Under the pieces are notes generated by a model that saw nothing but the letters and a program-made list of their open reading frames with translations, was not told the origin of the DNA and made no database searches. A program made the translations under genes and the position numbers. DNA of 64,000 nucleotides from Pleomorphomonas carboxyditropha. Lineage in GTDB: Bacteria; Pseudomonadota; Alphaproteobacteria; Rhizobiales; Pleomorphomonadaceae. Location of the stretch: NCBI RefSeq assembly GCF_002770725.1, contig NZ_NQVN01000021.1, forward strand, positions 30,762 through 94,761. Direction: 5' to 3'. Shown here one piece after another: positions 21,433-30,273 of this stretch; the stretch's first letter is position 1; every line of letters starts with the position of its first letter.

Positions 21433-22065
21433 TTAGAGCGTGCCGGCGGGCGGCCTGGTCGACGCGAGGCCCGCCTGGGCGGCCGGCGCACCGGTCGCCG
21501 ACGGCTGCGGCAGGCGGTTGATCCAGGCGTAGACGTCCTCGACGGTGCGGGCGGCGACGGTGTCGAGCACGCTGCCGGTGACGCTTTCCCACGGGTCGTC
21601 GTTGGCGCCGCCGGTGATCTCGATGCCCGAGAAGCGCAGCACGCGGTTGCCGCTCTGGTCGAGAATGTCCCAGACGTAGGTGACGTTGGTGCCGACGTCG
21701 CCGCCGACCGCCGACAGATAGCCCCAGACGTGATAGGTGGCGGTGGTGTCGGTGCGGCGGACGAGGCGCAGGTTGCGCTGCTGGGCGTATTTGGCGATCG
21801 ACTTGGCCAGCTCGTCCTGCTTGTTGGTCGGCACGCCCTTGATCTGGTCGAAGGAGAAGGTGGCGACGGCCGCCGGCACGGCCGGCGCGGCCGGCTGCGT
21901 CGCCTCGGGCGGCGCCGGCACCGTCGGCCCGGCGACGGCGGCCGACCTCGGCCGGGTGGGCTCGGTTGACTGGCAGGCCGTAAGGACGGAGGCGAGGGCG
22001 ATCGTCAGGACGGCGCCTGACAGCCGGAGCGATCCGGTGCGCTTCGTTCCGCTCAGAAAACCCAT
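21433..22065 (-). CDS. predicted lipoprotein, hypothetical
   Basis: A 210-residue envelope lipoprotein. Residues 1-31 are a type II signal peptide with lipobox LTAC (Cys31). A Pro/Ala-rich linker to about residue 70 follows, then a folded domain (about residues 75-185) with TATYHVWGYLSAVGGDVGTN and a VLRFSGIEITGG strand, and a low-complexity tail. I recognise no named family. I chose ATG 22065, which has GGGAGGCGG upstream; the longer frame needs a TTG start. The nearby lgt gene (at 24.2-25.0 kb) makes the lipid attachment for such proteins, but the two are not one operon. Confidence 0.75.
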   Translation of the reverse strand: MGFLSGTKRTGSLRLSGAVLTIALASVLTACQSTEPTRPRSAAVAGPTVPAPPEATQPAAPAVPAAVATFSFDQIKGVPTNKQDELAKSIAKYAQQRNLRLVRRTDTTATYHVWGYLSAVGGDVGTNVTYVWDILDQSGNRVLRFSGIEITGGANDDPWESVTGSVLDTVAARTVEDVYAWINRLPQPSATGAPAAQAGLASTRPPAGTL

Positions 22066-22196
22066 CCATCCGCCTCCCGGCAAATCACAGCCGTGTGCCG
22101 TTAGAGCATTTTTCGGCCCGTCTGGAAACCGTTTTTGCGTTGTCTATCCCTTGGTTGGGGGCCCTTGGTTGGGGCCCTTGGTGGAGGCGGACGGCG

Positions 22197-22961
22197 TCAG
22201 GGGCCTTCGAGCGTGATGGCCGCGAGGTGGCGGCCATAGTCGGCCTCGCCATTGTGCGTCATCCGGCGGTAGGAAAAGAAGCGCGCTTCGTCGCCGTAGG
22301 TGCAGAGGCCGAGATTGGTGGCGCGGACGCCGGTCCGCTCCAGCCGGAAGATGATGTAGCCGGGCAGGTCGAACATGGCGTGGCCGGGCCGCTGCGACGG
22401 CGCGAACCAGCGCTCTTCGCCGGCGTCGCGGAAGCGGGCGACGAATTCCGGGCCGACCTCGTAGGCGGCGGCGGAAATGGTCGGGCCGAGGCTGGCCATG
22501 ATGTCGCCGCGCCGGCTGCCGAGCCGGACCATGGCGTCGACGGTCGCCTCGAGGACGCCGGTGAAGGCGCCCTTCCAGCCGGCGTGGGCGGCGCCGACGA
22601 CGCGCGCCTCGGCGTCGGCGAACAGCACCGGGCCGCAGTCGGCGTGGCTGGTGCCCAGCGCGATGCCGGGAACGCGGGTGACCAGGGCGTCGGCTTCCGG
22701 ATTGTCCTTGACGGCCCAGGGCTCGGTCACCTCGACGACGTCGGGCGAATGCACCTGATGGAGGGTGACCAGCCGGTCGCGCCGGACACCGACGGCGTCG
22801 GCGATGCGGCCGCGATTTTCCGTGACGTTGGCGCGATCGTCCCTTGAGCCGTAGCCGGTGTTGAGGCTGGCGTAGAGGCCGCCCGACACGCCGCCCTCGC
22901 GGGTGAACCAGCCGTGGCGGATGCCGGGGAGGGCCGAGAGGACGGGCGAACGGACGATCAT
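22197..22961 (-). CDS. pgeF: peptidoglycan editing factor PgeF (polyphenol oxidase/laccase-domain family)
   Basis: A 254-residue DUF152/YfiH protein. The family includes purine nucleoside phosphorylases and the E. coli factor that removes misincorporated residues from peptidoglycan precursors. The diagnostic metal-site motifs are present: HQVHSPDV, TSHADCGPVLFAD, and GAAHAGWKGAFTGVLEATV. ATG 22961 gives the family N-terminus (MIVRSPVL). It is the last gene of a likely lgt-midA-pgeF operon, 145 bases after midA. Confidence 0.92.
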   Translation of the reverse strand: MIVRSPVLSALPGIRHGWFTREGGVSGGLYASLNTGYGSRDDRANVTENRGRIADAVGVRRDRLVTLHQVHSPDVVEVTEPWAVKDNPEADALVTRVPGIALGTSHADCGPVLFADAEARVVGAAHAGWKGAFTGVLEATVDAMVRLGSRRGDIMASLGPTISAAAYEVGPEFVARFRDAGEERWFAPSQRPGHAMFDLPGYIIFRLERTGVRATNLGLCTYGDEARFFSYRRMTHNGEADYGRHLAAITLEGP

Positions 22962-23106
22962 CGATAAGTTCCGGGGAGGGGGTCTGCGGGGTGGTCTATG
23001 CTTGTCAAATGAGGCTGCAATCGCGACCATTTTCGGGCGGGGTTTGGGAAAGAGCATGACATCGCGCCGGTGGAGGACCATCGCCGCCGGCGCCTTGGAA
23101 TCCGCT

Positions 23107-24180
23107 TCAGAATCCGGACAGGGCGATCGGCGGATGCGTCACCGCCATCGCCTTGAACAGCGTGCCCATCTCCTCCGGTCCGGCCAACCGTTCGACGGCG
23201 GCGACGATGGCCTGCTGGTCGGCGGCGCTCTTGCCGGCGCCGAGCGCCCCGGCCCGTTCGGCGAGGCCCATGGCGATGAGAAAATCGCCCTGCGTCACCG
23301 GCCCCAGCACCGCCGCCCCCTCGGCGGCGGCCGCCTGGGCGAGGCGGTCGAAATCGACGTGGGCGGTGAGGTCGCATTCGCCGGGCTCGCTGAGCGGTTC
23401 GGCATAGTGATGGGCGCGCACCGCCTGCAAGGTCTCGCCGAAGCCGCTTTTCACGTGGCCGTAGTCGAAGATCAGCGCGGCGCCGCCGTGCCGGACGAGG
23501 CGATGGGCGAGCGTGGCGAGGATCGCCTCGGCGGGACGGTTGATCTCGGCCACCGCGCCGACGTCCGCCTCGCCGGCGCCGGGCGGCAGCAGGGCGAGGT
23601 CCGGCGCGGCGGCGCCGATGCCGAAGGCGAGGTTGCCGGCCTCGTCGAGGCCGACGACGCGCTCGCGCCAGCCGCGCTCGCTCAGGACGAACTGGCGGAT
23701 CGGCAGGGCGTCGAAGAACTCGTTGGCGACCACCAGCAGCGGTCCGTCCGGCAACTCGTCGATGCGGTCGTGCCAGACCGGGCTGGCGAAGCCGGTGAGG
23801 CAGGCGGCCTGGCGGCGGCGCAATTCCGGGCTGATCTCGACCAGATGCACCTCGGCGGCGCGGATGAAGCCGGGGTCGACGCGGCCGGCCCTGAGCAGGT
23901 CGGCCATCAGCGTGCCGCGGCCCGGCCCGAGCTCGGCGAGGATCAGCTTCGGCGGCCGGCCGAGCGCCTCGTAGGCGGCGACGCACCAGATGCCGATCAG
24001 CTCGCCGAACATCTGGCTGATTTCCGGCGCGGTGATGAAGTCGCCCTCGAGGCCGATGGCGGTGCGGGTGGTGTAGTAGCCATGCTCGGGATCGGACAGC
24101 ACGAGGCTCATGTAGTCGGCGACCGAGATCGGGCCGACGGCGGCGATCAGCCGGCGGATCTTGTCTTCGAGGCCGGTCAT
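23107..24180 (-). CDS. MidA/NDUFAF7-family SAM-dependent methyltransferase
   Basis: A 357-residue DUF185 protein. The mitochondrial relative NDUFAF7/MidA methylates an arginine of a complex I subunit; a similar role in bacteria is inferred. The N-terminal block has ISVADYMSLVLSDPEHGYY, then FITAPEISQMFGELIG. The SAM-binding motif is LAELGPGRGTLMADLLR, with VANEFFDALPIRQFV further on. The start codon overlaps the lgt stop by 4 bases (ATGA), so translation is coupled. Confidence 0.9.
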   Translation of the reverse strand: MTGLEDKIRRLIAAVGPISVADYMSLVLSDPEHGYYTTRTAIGLEGDFITAPEISQMFGELIGIWCVAAYEALGRPPKLILAELGPGRGTLMADLLRAGRVDPGFIRAAEVHLVEISPELRRRQAACLTGFASPVWHDRIDELPDGPLLVVANEFFDALPIRQFVLSERGWRERVVGLDEAGNLAFGIGAAAPDLALLPPGAGEADVGAVAEINRPAEAILATLAHRLVRHGGAALIFDYGHVKSGFGETLQAVRAHHYAEPLSEPGECDLTAHVDFDRLAQAAAAEGAAVLGPVTQGDFLIAMGLAERAGALGAGKSAADQQAIVAAVERLAGPEEMGTLFKAMAVTHPPIALSGF

Positions 24181-25016
24181 GACGAGGGTTCCGGGCGCCG
24201 CGTCCGGCCGCCGAGCGCCAGCGCCACCAGCGCCAAGGCGGCGACGGCGGTGACGGCCGACAGCAGCATGCCCATGGTCAGGAAGTTGCCGGCCAGGAAG
24301 CCGACCTGCGGATCGGGCTCGCGCACCGTTTCGACCAGGATGCGGGCGGCGGCGTAGATCAGCCCGAAGATGCCGACGGCGAGGCCGGGCTTCCGGAGAA
24401 TGCCGGCCTTCCAGATCAGCGGCGTCAGCACGGCGAAGATCAGCAGGCCCTCGAGGCCGGCCTCGTAGAGCTGGCTCGGGTGGCGGGGCAGGCCGTCGGA
24501 ATTGGGAAAGACGAAGGCCCAGGGCACGTCGGTGACGCGGCCGTAGAGCTCGCCGTTGACGAAGTTGGCGAGGCGGCCGAGGAACAGGCCGACCGGCGCG
24601 GCGGCGGCCGTGAGGTCGAAGACCGTCAGCACGTTGAGGCCGCGCCGGCGGGCGAACAGGTACTGGGCGAGCGCGGTGCCGATGAAGCCACCGTGCACCG
24701 ACATGCCGCCGTGCCAGATCTGCAGGATCTCGATCGGATTTTCGCGATAGGCGGCGAAATTGTAGAACAGGATGTAGCCGATGCGGCCGCCCAGCACGAC
24801 GCCGAGCGTCATCCAGACGAGGAGGTCGTCGATGTCGGTGGCCTTGGGCCGCCTGACGCCGTTCCACAGCCGCTCGGTTTCCACCAGCCGGATGATGTAC
24901 CACCAGCCGAAGATCAGGCCGGCGACATAGGCCAGCCCGTACCAGCGGATGGAGACCGGGCCGAGCTCGACGAGGACGGGGCTGATCGGCGGGAAGGGCA
25001 GGGCGAAAAGCGGCAT
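24177..25016 (-). CDS. lgt: prolipoprotein diacylglyceryl transferase
   Basis: Inner-membrane enzyme that moves diacylglycerol from phosphatidylglycerol to the lipobox cysteine of prolipoproteins. It has 279 residues and about seven membrane segments. Signature residues are RWYGLAYVAGLIFGWW near the N-terminus, GGMSVHGGFIGT with the essential His, and GRLANFVNGELYGRVT, the family signature. I chose ATG 25016 (MPLFALPFPPI); the longer frame adds a non-conserved 26 residues. First gene of the lgt-midA-pgeF cluster. Confidence 0.96.
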   Translation of the reverse strand: MPLFALPFPPISPVLVELGPVSIRWYGLAYVAGLIFGWWYIIRLVETERLWNGVRRPKATDIDDLLVWMTLGVVLGGRIGYILFYNFAAYRENPIEILQIWHGGMSVHGGFIGTALAQYLFARRRGLNVLTVFDLTAAAAPVGLFLGRLANFVNGELYGRVTDVPWAFVFPNSDGLPRHPSQLYEAGLEGLLIFAVLTPLIWKAGILRKPGLAVGIFGLIYAAARILVETVREPDPQVGFLAGNFLTMGMLLSAVTAVAALALVALALGGRTRRPEPSS

Positions 25017-25240
25017 CGTGGTCCTTCTGTCGGGTAGCGGCGCGAACCCGCCGGGCGAAATTCCCGCGACCGAGGATTGATGGGCGTTTACCACGGCGTC
25101 AAGCTTTATGTCCGCCTCGGGCGCCGGCGGGCCTCCGCCCTTGGCTTTCGCGCTTCGCTTTGCGCCAGCACCGCCGAGGCGACTTCGAGGTGGCCCCCAT
25201 TTTAATGGTCGGTATGGCGATCTATATATGCCGCCCGCTT

Positions 25241-25340
25241 CATCCTGCCCGAGGTCCTCCGCGTAGAGGACAACTTATAGAGCTGATTCCTATATATAAT
25301 TCTGTCATCCTGCGCGCAGGCGCAGGACCTCGGGCAGGAA
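25241..25340. repeat. paired hairpin repeat, left arm shortened
   Basis: The right core is complete (TCCTGCGC-GCAG-GCGCAGGA). The left core is truncated to GAGGTCCTCCGCGTAGAGGA, so it has lost several stem bases. The spacer has TTCCTATATATAATTCTG. The gap 25017-25554 between the divergent lgt and ubiK genes holds this element; elsewhere in it I see only the promoter regions. Confidence 0.8.
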
Positions 25341-25554
25341 AGGGCACAAGGCGAATATAGGGTGCCAGTTCCGCGAAAATGGCTTGGCATGCATTTGCCT
25401 GTCGCAGCAAGGGAGCGGGCGCTTGGTTCCGCCCCTTTCGACGCTGCACCCGCTCGCGCGGTTCCAACTGCTTCCCCGTTCCATCTTCCGCTTGAAGCGG
25501 AATGGACGAGGGGCCAAATAGGAGGTCTGGTCCGCCATTTTGGAGACGACTGTC

Positions 25555-25857
25555 ATGACGACCGGCCCCCAGGGACGCATCTACGACGAATTCGCCAAGC
25601 TGATGAACGACGCCGCCGGCCTCGCCCAATCGGCCGGACGGGAGGTATCCTCGGCCTTCCGCGCCCAGGGCGAGCGGTTCGCCTCCGAGCTCGATCTCGT
25701 CCGCCGCGAGGATCTCGAGACGGTGCAGGAGATCGCCACCCGCGCGCTCGCCGAGGTGGAGCGGCTTTCCGCCCGCGTCGCCGAGCTGGAAACGCGGCTT
25801 GCCCACGGCGAGGTTTCCCACAGCGAGGCCGGGGCTGGAACCATCGACGGACCATAA
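25555..25857 (+). CDS. UbiK-family accessory factor (BMFP domain)
   Basis: A 100-residue protein of the membrane fusogenic/UbiK family. The E. coli member assists aerobic ubiquinone synthesis. The N-terminal amphipathic region (YDEFAKLMNDAAGLAQSAGR) is followed by the C-terminal coiled coil (TRALAEVERLSARVAELETRL) typical of the family. I chose ATG 25555 with GGAG 9 bases upstream; an upstream TTG at 25540 is less likely. Confidence 0.85.
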   Translation: MTTGPQGRIYDEFAKLMNDAAGLAQSAGREVSSAFRAQGERFASELDLVRREDLETVQEIATRALAEVERLSARVAELETRLAHGEVSHSEAGAGTIDGP

Positions 25858-26112
25858 GGGTTTCCGTTTCAACGGTCTTCAGGCATATTCTGAAGCCAAC
25901 ATGAGATTCGTGCGCCGGCTGCATGGCACATCGGCGCATGTCGGGTTGCTGCATTCCGGGGCGGCTCAGGCTGCTTCGGTGTTGCCGGTAGGCGTTTCGC
26001 CGCCGCCGGCCAAAAGGTGTCGGCGTCGGCGTTCCCGCCCCGAAGCGGAGCAACGATGGTCGGCATCGGTATCGGCACACGCTGTTCTGCAGCGGCAACC
26101 CTGGAGGTCAAG

Positions 26113-26613
26113 ATGACCCTCATCGACGTGCATTCCGAGCGAACCGCCAATCCCGTGGACGAGATCGAACTGCTCGCCGCGCAGAACGACTGGACGTTCG
26201 AGCGCTCCGACGAGGACGAGATCGCCATCTCCATTGCCGGCGACGACACGGACTACAACGTCGCCGTCACCTGGCTCTCCGAGATCGAAGCGCTGCACGT
26301 GGCCTGCGCCTTCGACATCAAGGTGCCGACGGTGCGCAAGACCGAGGTGACCAAACTGCTGGCGCTGGTCAACGAACAGCTATGGATCGGCCATTTCGAC
26401 ATCTGGCAGGCCGAGGGCGTTGTCATGTACCGCAACACGCTGCTCTTGGCCGGTCAGGCCGAGGCGACGTCGGAGCAGATCGAGGCGTTGATCAACACGG
26501 CGGTCGACACCTGCGAGCGCCACCGCCTCGCCTTCGACTTCGTGGTGCGCGGCGGCCGCAACGCCAAGGAAGCGCTCGACCACGCGCTCCTGGAGACGGT
26601 CGGCGAGGCCTGA
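26113..26613 (+). CDS. YbjN domain protein
   Basis: A 166-residue YbjN-family protein. The family resembles type III secretion chaperones in fold and is linked to stress responses; no enzyme activity is known. Visible marks are NPVDEIELLAAQNDWTFERS, ISIAGDDTDYNVAVTW and LVNEQLWIGHFDIW. The ATG at 26113 has GGAGGT upstream. A perfect 13-base-stem terminator follows 22 bases after the stop. The 255 bases upstream (25858-26112) hold no gene that I can support. Confidence 0.88.
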   Translation: MTLIDVHSERTANPVDEIELLAAQNDWTFERSDEDEIAISIAGDDTDYNVAVTWLSEIEALHVACAFDIKVPTVRKTEVTKLLALVNEQLWIGHFDIWQAEGVVMYRNTLLLAGQAEATSEQIEALINTAVDTCERHRLAFDFVVRGGRNAKEALDHALLETVGEA

Positions 26614-26635
26614 TCCTGTCCGCCACGAAATGAAC

Positions 26636-26672
26636 AAGGTCCCGGCAGGTTCTGCCGGGACCTTCCTTTTTG
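26636..26672 (+). terminator. rho-independent terminator after ybjN
   Basis: AAGGTCCCGGCAG and CTGCCGGGACCTT are perfect 13-base arms around GTT, followed by CCTTTTT. Confidence 0.9.
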
Positions 26673-26722
26673 ATGAGGCTGCCGCCATCGGCTGACGCGG
26701 CGGTCGCTGATATGATGCCGAT

Positions 26723-28756
26723 ATGCTAGATGAGCCGCCTCGCGAATCCGTTGAGACCATGACCGACGATCCCGATCTCATTCCCGATACCGACGCCGAC
26801 GACGCGCCCTCGTCCGAGTTGCCCGAACTGGAGGCGCCCGAACTGGAGGCGGTCGAGGAAGAGGGCGGCGAGATCGACCTGTCGACGGCCGAGACGCGGC
26901 GCGGCGTCGAGGTGGTGCAGGCGATGGTGCGCCTCTTGCCCAACAGCCCCGGCGTCTACCGCATGCTGTCGCCGTCGGGCGACGTGCTCTACGTCGGCAA
27001 GGCCAAGAGCCTGAAGAAGCGCGTCACCAACTACACCCGGCTCGGCCAGTTGCCGACCCGCATCATCCGCATGGTGCAGGCGACGGCGGCGATGGAATTC
27101 GTCGTCACCAAGACCGAGACGGAAGCGCTGCTGCTGGAAGCCAACCTGATCAAGCAGCTCAGGCCACGCTTCAACGTGCTGCTGCGCGACGACAAGAGCT
27201 TCCCCTATATCCTGATCACCGGCGACCATGTGGCGCCGCAGCTCGTCAAGCATCGTGGCGCCCGGTCGCGCAAGGGCAGCTTCTTCGGCCCGTTCGCCTC
27301 GGCGTCGGCGGTGACCGCCACCATCAACGCCATGCAGAAGGCCTTCCTGATCCGCACCTGCTCGGACGGCGAGTTCGAGACGCGGACGCGGCCCTGCATG
27401 CTCTACCAGATCAAGCGCTGCTCGGCGCCCTGCACCGGCGAGATCGACGCGGCCGGCTATGCCGAGCTGGTGGGCGAAGCCAAGGATTTCCTGTCCGGCA
27501 GGAGCCGGCAGATCAAGGAGCAACTGGCGGCCGAGATGAATGCCGCCGCCGAAAATCTGGATTTCGAGCGGGCGGCGGTCTGCCGCGACCGCCTCGCCGC
27601 GCTGTCCCACGTGCAGAGCCGGCAGGGCATCAACCCGCAGGGCATCGAGGAGGCCGACGTGTTCGCCGTCCACCAGGAGGGCGGGCAGACCTGCGTCGAG
27701 GTGTTCTTCTTCCGCACCGGCCAGAACTGGGGCAACCACGCCTTCTTCCCCAAGGCGGGCGGCGCCGAGGCGGGCGAGGCGCTGTCCTCGTTCATCGCCC
27801 AGTTCTACGACGACAAGCCGTGCCCGTCGCTCGTCCTGGTCAGCCACGTGTTCGAGGACATGGCGCTGATGTCCGAGGCGCTCACCGAGAAGGCGAACCG
27901 GCGCGTCGAGGTGATCCGGCCGCAGCGCGGCGAGAAGAGGGACGTCGTCGAGCAGGCGGTGCAGAACGCCCGCGAGGCGCTGGCCCGCCGCCTCGCCGAC
28001 ACGTCGAGCCAATTGAAGCTGATGGAGGGCGTCGGCCGGGTGTTCGGCCTTGCCGACACGCCGAAGCGCATCGAGGTCTACGACAACGCCCATATCATGG
28101 GCTCCAACCCGGTGGGCGGCATGATCGTCGCCGGCCCCGGCGGCTTCGTGAAGAACCAGTACCGCAAGTTCAACATCCGCTCGACCGACATCACGCCCGG
28201 CGACGACTTCGGCATGATGCGCGAGGTGATGACGCGGCGCTTCTCGCGCCTGGTCAAGGAGCACGTCAGCCGCGCCGAGGCGCCGCGCGACGAGGACGGC
28301 TTCGGGCCGTGGCCGGACCTGGTGCTGATCGACGGCGGCGCCGGCCAGTTGTCGGCGGTGAAATCGATCATCGACGAGCTCGGCATCGCCGACGTGCCGC
28401 TGGTCGGCGTCGCCAAGGGGCCGGACCGCGACGCCGGCCGCGAGCGCTTCTTCGTGCCCGGCCGGCCGGACTTCATGCTGCCGACCCGCGACCCGGTGCT
28501 CTACTTCATCCAGCGCCTGCGCGACGAGGCGCACCGCTTCGCCAACGGCAGCCACGCGGCGCGGCGGTCCAAGCAGATCTCCGAGGGCGGCCTGCAGGAG
28601 ATCCCCGGCGTCGGCCCGACGCGCAAGCGGGCGCTGCTCAACCACTTCGGCACGCTGAAGGAGATCGAGCGGGCGGCGCTCGGCGATCTCGAACAGGTGC
28701 CGGGCATCTCGGCCGCCACGGCGAGGGCCATCCACGATTATTTCCGGAAAGGGTGA
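26723..28756 (+). CDS. uvrC: excinuclease ABC subunit UvrC
   Basis: Makes both incisions in nucleotide excision repair. It has 677 residues, with about 60 acidic N-terminal residues before the GIY-YIG nuclease domain ([20 protein letters not shown], about residues 74-93). A Cys-rich block ([27 protein letters not shown] in pieces), the UVR motif around [15 protein letters not shown], the RNase H-like C-terminal nuclease ([20 protein letters not shown] region, [15 protein letters not shown]) and the tandem HhH end ([17 protein letters not shown]) follow. The start may be ATG 26723 or ATG 26759. uvrB is about 17 kb away on the other strand. Confidence 0.95.
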   Translation: MLDEPPRESVETMTDDPDLIPDTDADDAPSSELPELEAPELEAVEEEGGEIDLSTAETRRGVEVVQAMVRLLPNSPGVYRMLSPSGDVLYVGKAKSLKKRVTNYTRLGQLPTRIIRMVQATAAMEFVVTKTETEALLLEANLIKQLRPRFNVLLRDDKSFPYILITGDHVAPQLVKHRGARSRKGSFFGPFASASAVTATINAMQKAFLIRTCSDGEFETRTRPCMLYQIKRCSAPCTGEIDAAGYAELVGEAKDFLSGRSRQIKEQLAAEMNAAAENLDFERAAVCRDRLAALSHVQSRQGINPQGIEEADVFAVHQEGGQTCVEVFFFRTGQNWGNHAFFPKAGGAEAGEALSSFIAQFYDDKPCPSLVLVSHVFEDMALMSEALTEKANRRVEVIRPQRGEKRDVVEQAVQNAREALARRLADTSSQLKLMEGVGRVFGLADTPKRIEVYDNAHIMGSNPVGGMIVAGPGGFVKNQYRKFNIRSTDITPGDDFGMMREVMTRRFSRLVKEHVSRAEAPRDEDGFGPWPDLVLIDGGAGQLSAVKSIIDELGIADVPLVGVAKGPDRDAGRERFFVPGRPDFMLPTRDPVLYFIQRLRDEAHRFANGSHAARRSKQISEGGLQEIPGVGPTRKRALLNHFGTLKEIERAALGDLEQVPGISAATARAIHDYFRKG

Positions 28757-28821
28757 GGGAGATTCTCGGCGCGCTCCATCCTCTCGGCTATCGGGGGGAG
28801 ATCGATATCGGCCGATCGCTC

Positions 28822-28865
28822 CATTCTGCCCGAGGTCCTACGCCTTCGCGCAGGATGACGATCCA
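28822..28865. repeat. single hairpin repeat unit
   Basis: ATTCTGCCCGAGGTCCTACG, then CCTTCGCGCAGGATGACGAT. The stem TCCTACGC against GCGCAGGA carries one mismatch. It lies just after uvrC. Confidence 0.7.
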
Positions 28866-28953
28866 TGGGAGGCGATGCGCTCGGCGACGACGGCGTGACA
28901 GGGACGTTCGCGTATCCGGGCAAATTTCCGGGCAAGCTTGAGAGATAGCGTAT

Positions 28954-29235
28954 CCGGGGAATTTGCCTCGGGTCCCAGTGTGCCGGACTATCCCTTTGTT
29001 CCCCATATATAAAGCCGTCATCCTCGCGCAGGCGAGGACCTCGGGCAGAACAAAGCTCGACGCCGATATGGCGCTCCAGCAACGCTGGGGCGCCTGATAC
29101 ATCCCTCATCCCCTTCTCGTCCCGAGGTCCTCGCCTTCGCGAGGATGACACTCTATGGAAGGCGAAGGCGAAGGCGATGCGCTCGGCGATGATGGCGTAA
29201 CAGGAGCATTCACGGATCCGGGAATTTGTCCCGGG
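28954..29235 (-). repeat. composite intergenic repeat, copy 2
   Basis: Inverted relative to copy 1. Direct terminal repeats are CCGGGGAATTTGCCTCGGG (28954-28972) and CCGGGAATTTGTCCCGGG (29218-29235). Inside are two inverted hairpin cores with TCCTCGC/GCGAGGA stems (about 29001-29052 and 29115-29158). Homology to copy 1 also extends left of the terminal repeat (CGTTCGCGTATCCGGG at about 28911). It occupies most of the gap 28757-29385, which holds no gene. Confidence 0.85.
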
Positions 29236-29237
29236 TA

Positions 29238-29274
29238 CTCATCCTACGCGAAGGCGTAGGACCTCGGGCAGGAA
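29238..29274. repeat. single hairpin repeat unit
   Basis: CTCATCCTACGCGAAGGCGT then AGGACCTCGGGCAGG, with a perfect TCCTACGC-GAAG-GCGTAGGA stem. It directly abuts composite copy 2. Confidence 0.75.
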
Positions 29275-29340
29275 AGGACGAGACGCAACTATAGGGCGTC
29301 GGCACGTTCCCCTATGGATTGCGACATTATTCGGGACTAG

Positions 29341-29358
29341 TGTTCCGTCCATCGAACA
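29341..29358 (+). promoter_or_regulatory. inverted repeat upstream of the IclR gene
   Basis: TGTTC-N8-GAACA lies 28 bases before the IclR start. It is a candidate autoregulatory operator, based on symmetry and position only. Confidence 0.35.
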
Positions 29359-29385
29359 GCATGTTGGACAGAGAGGGGTTGGTTC

Positions 29386-30135
29386 TTGGTTACGACACAG
29401 ACGCCGGCGATCGACAAGGCGATGGCGGTATTCGCGTTTCTGGCCGAGAACGGCCGCGCCAGCTTCACCCAGATCCAGAAGGCGACGGGATTGCCGAAGA
29501 GCACCTCGTCGTCGCTGCTGGCCTCGCTGTTGGCGCACGGTCTGGTCAGCCTCGAGGAGGGGCGCTACGCGCTCGGCCTCCGGTGGTACGAGCTCGGCAA
29601 CAAGGTGGAGGAAAGCCTCGATATCAAGCGCGCCGCCATGGAGCCGCTCACCCAGCTACGCGACCGGACGCAACTGACCTGCCATCTCGGCGTGCTGGAG
29701 GGATCGTCGGCGATCTACGTGCTGAAGCTCGAAAGCCCGACGGCCATCGTCATCCGCAGTTGGGTCGGCCGCCGGCTGTCGCTGCACAGCTCCGGCCTCG
29801 GCAAGGCGCTGCTCGCTTGGCTGCCGGAGGCCAAGCTGAACGCCATCCTGCCCGACGTCGACTTCGTCAGGCGGACGGACACCACCATCGTCGGCGTCGA
29901 CGCGTTCCGCGAGGAGCTCGCGGCGACGCGCGCGCGGGGATGGGCGTTCGACAACGCCGAGGACAACGACGGCGTCTACTGCGTCGCGGCGCCGCTGATC
30001 AACGCGGCGGGCGAGGTGACCGCCGCCATCAGCGTGTCCGGCGTCTCCTCGCAGGTCAACCGCGCCAATCTCGACGACATCGCCGCCGCGGTGGTCGCCA
30101 CCGCCGGCAGGATCGCCGCCGATTATCGGCACTGA
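29386..30135 (+). CDS. IclR family transcriptional regulator
   Basis: A 249-residue regulator with an N-terminal winged helix (KAMAVFAFLAENGRASFTQIQKATGLPKSTSSSLLASL in pieces, residues 11-50) and a C-terminal effector domain with LSLHSSGLGKALLAWLP and GVYCVAAPLINAAGEV. The frame begins with a TTG (MVTTQTPAID), supported by GAGAGGGG upstream; the next ATG (29422) would cut into the helix-turn-helix. It is convergent with the sugar-acid dehydratase gene. The E. coli pentonate loci (yagEFGHI, yjhHGI) also carry an IclR regulator (YagI/XynR, YjhI), so it probably controls this locus in response to a sugar acid or 2-keto-3-deoxy acid. Confidence 0.92.
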   Translation: MVTTQTPAIDKAMAVFAFLAENGRASFTQIQKATGLPKSTSSSLLASLLAHGLVSLEEGRYALGLRWYELGNKVEESLDIKRAAMEPLTQLRDRTQLTCHLGVLEGSSAIYVLKLESPTAIVIRSWVGRRLSLHSSGLGKALLAWLPEAKLNAILPDVDFVRRTDTTIVGVDAFREELAATRARGWAFDNAEDNDGVYCVAAPLINAAGEVTAAISVSGVSSQVNRANLDDIAAAVVATAGRIAADYRH

Positions 30136-30143
30136 GCATCCGC

Positions 30144-30166
30144 CCGAAAAGTTGCAGACTTTTCGG
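30144..30166 (+). terminator. hairpin after the IclR gene
   Basis: CCGAAAAGT and ACTTTTCGG form perfect 9-base arms around a 5-base loop, just after the IclR stop. There is no clear T-run, so termination is uncertain. Confidence 0.4.
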
Positions 30167-30204
30167 ATCAGCGGATGCGGCAGGCAAAGCGCCCGATCGT
30201 CACG

Positions 30205-30233
30205 AAAAAGGCCCGCGCGAGGCGGGCCTTCCT
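30205..30233. terminator. bidirectional terminator between IclR and dehydratase genes
   Basis: AAAAAGGCCCGC-GCGA-GGCGGGCCTTCCTT. The stem is GC-rich. On the minus strand it ends in CCTTTTT, which serves the dehydratase gene; on the plus strand the tail is weaker (CTTCCTT). Confidence 0.75.
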
Positions 30234-30273
30234 TCGTCGTTGCCTGTGATCGGCGCCGGTATCCGCCGTGGGG

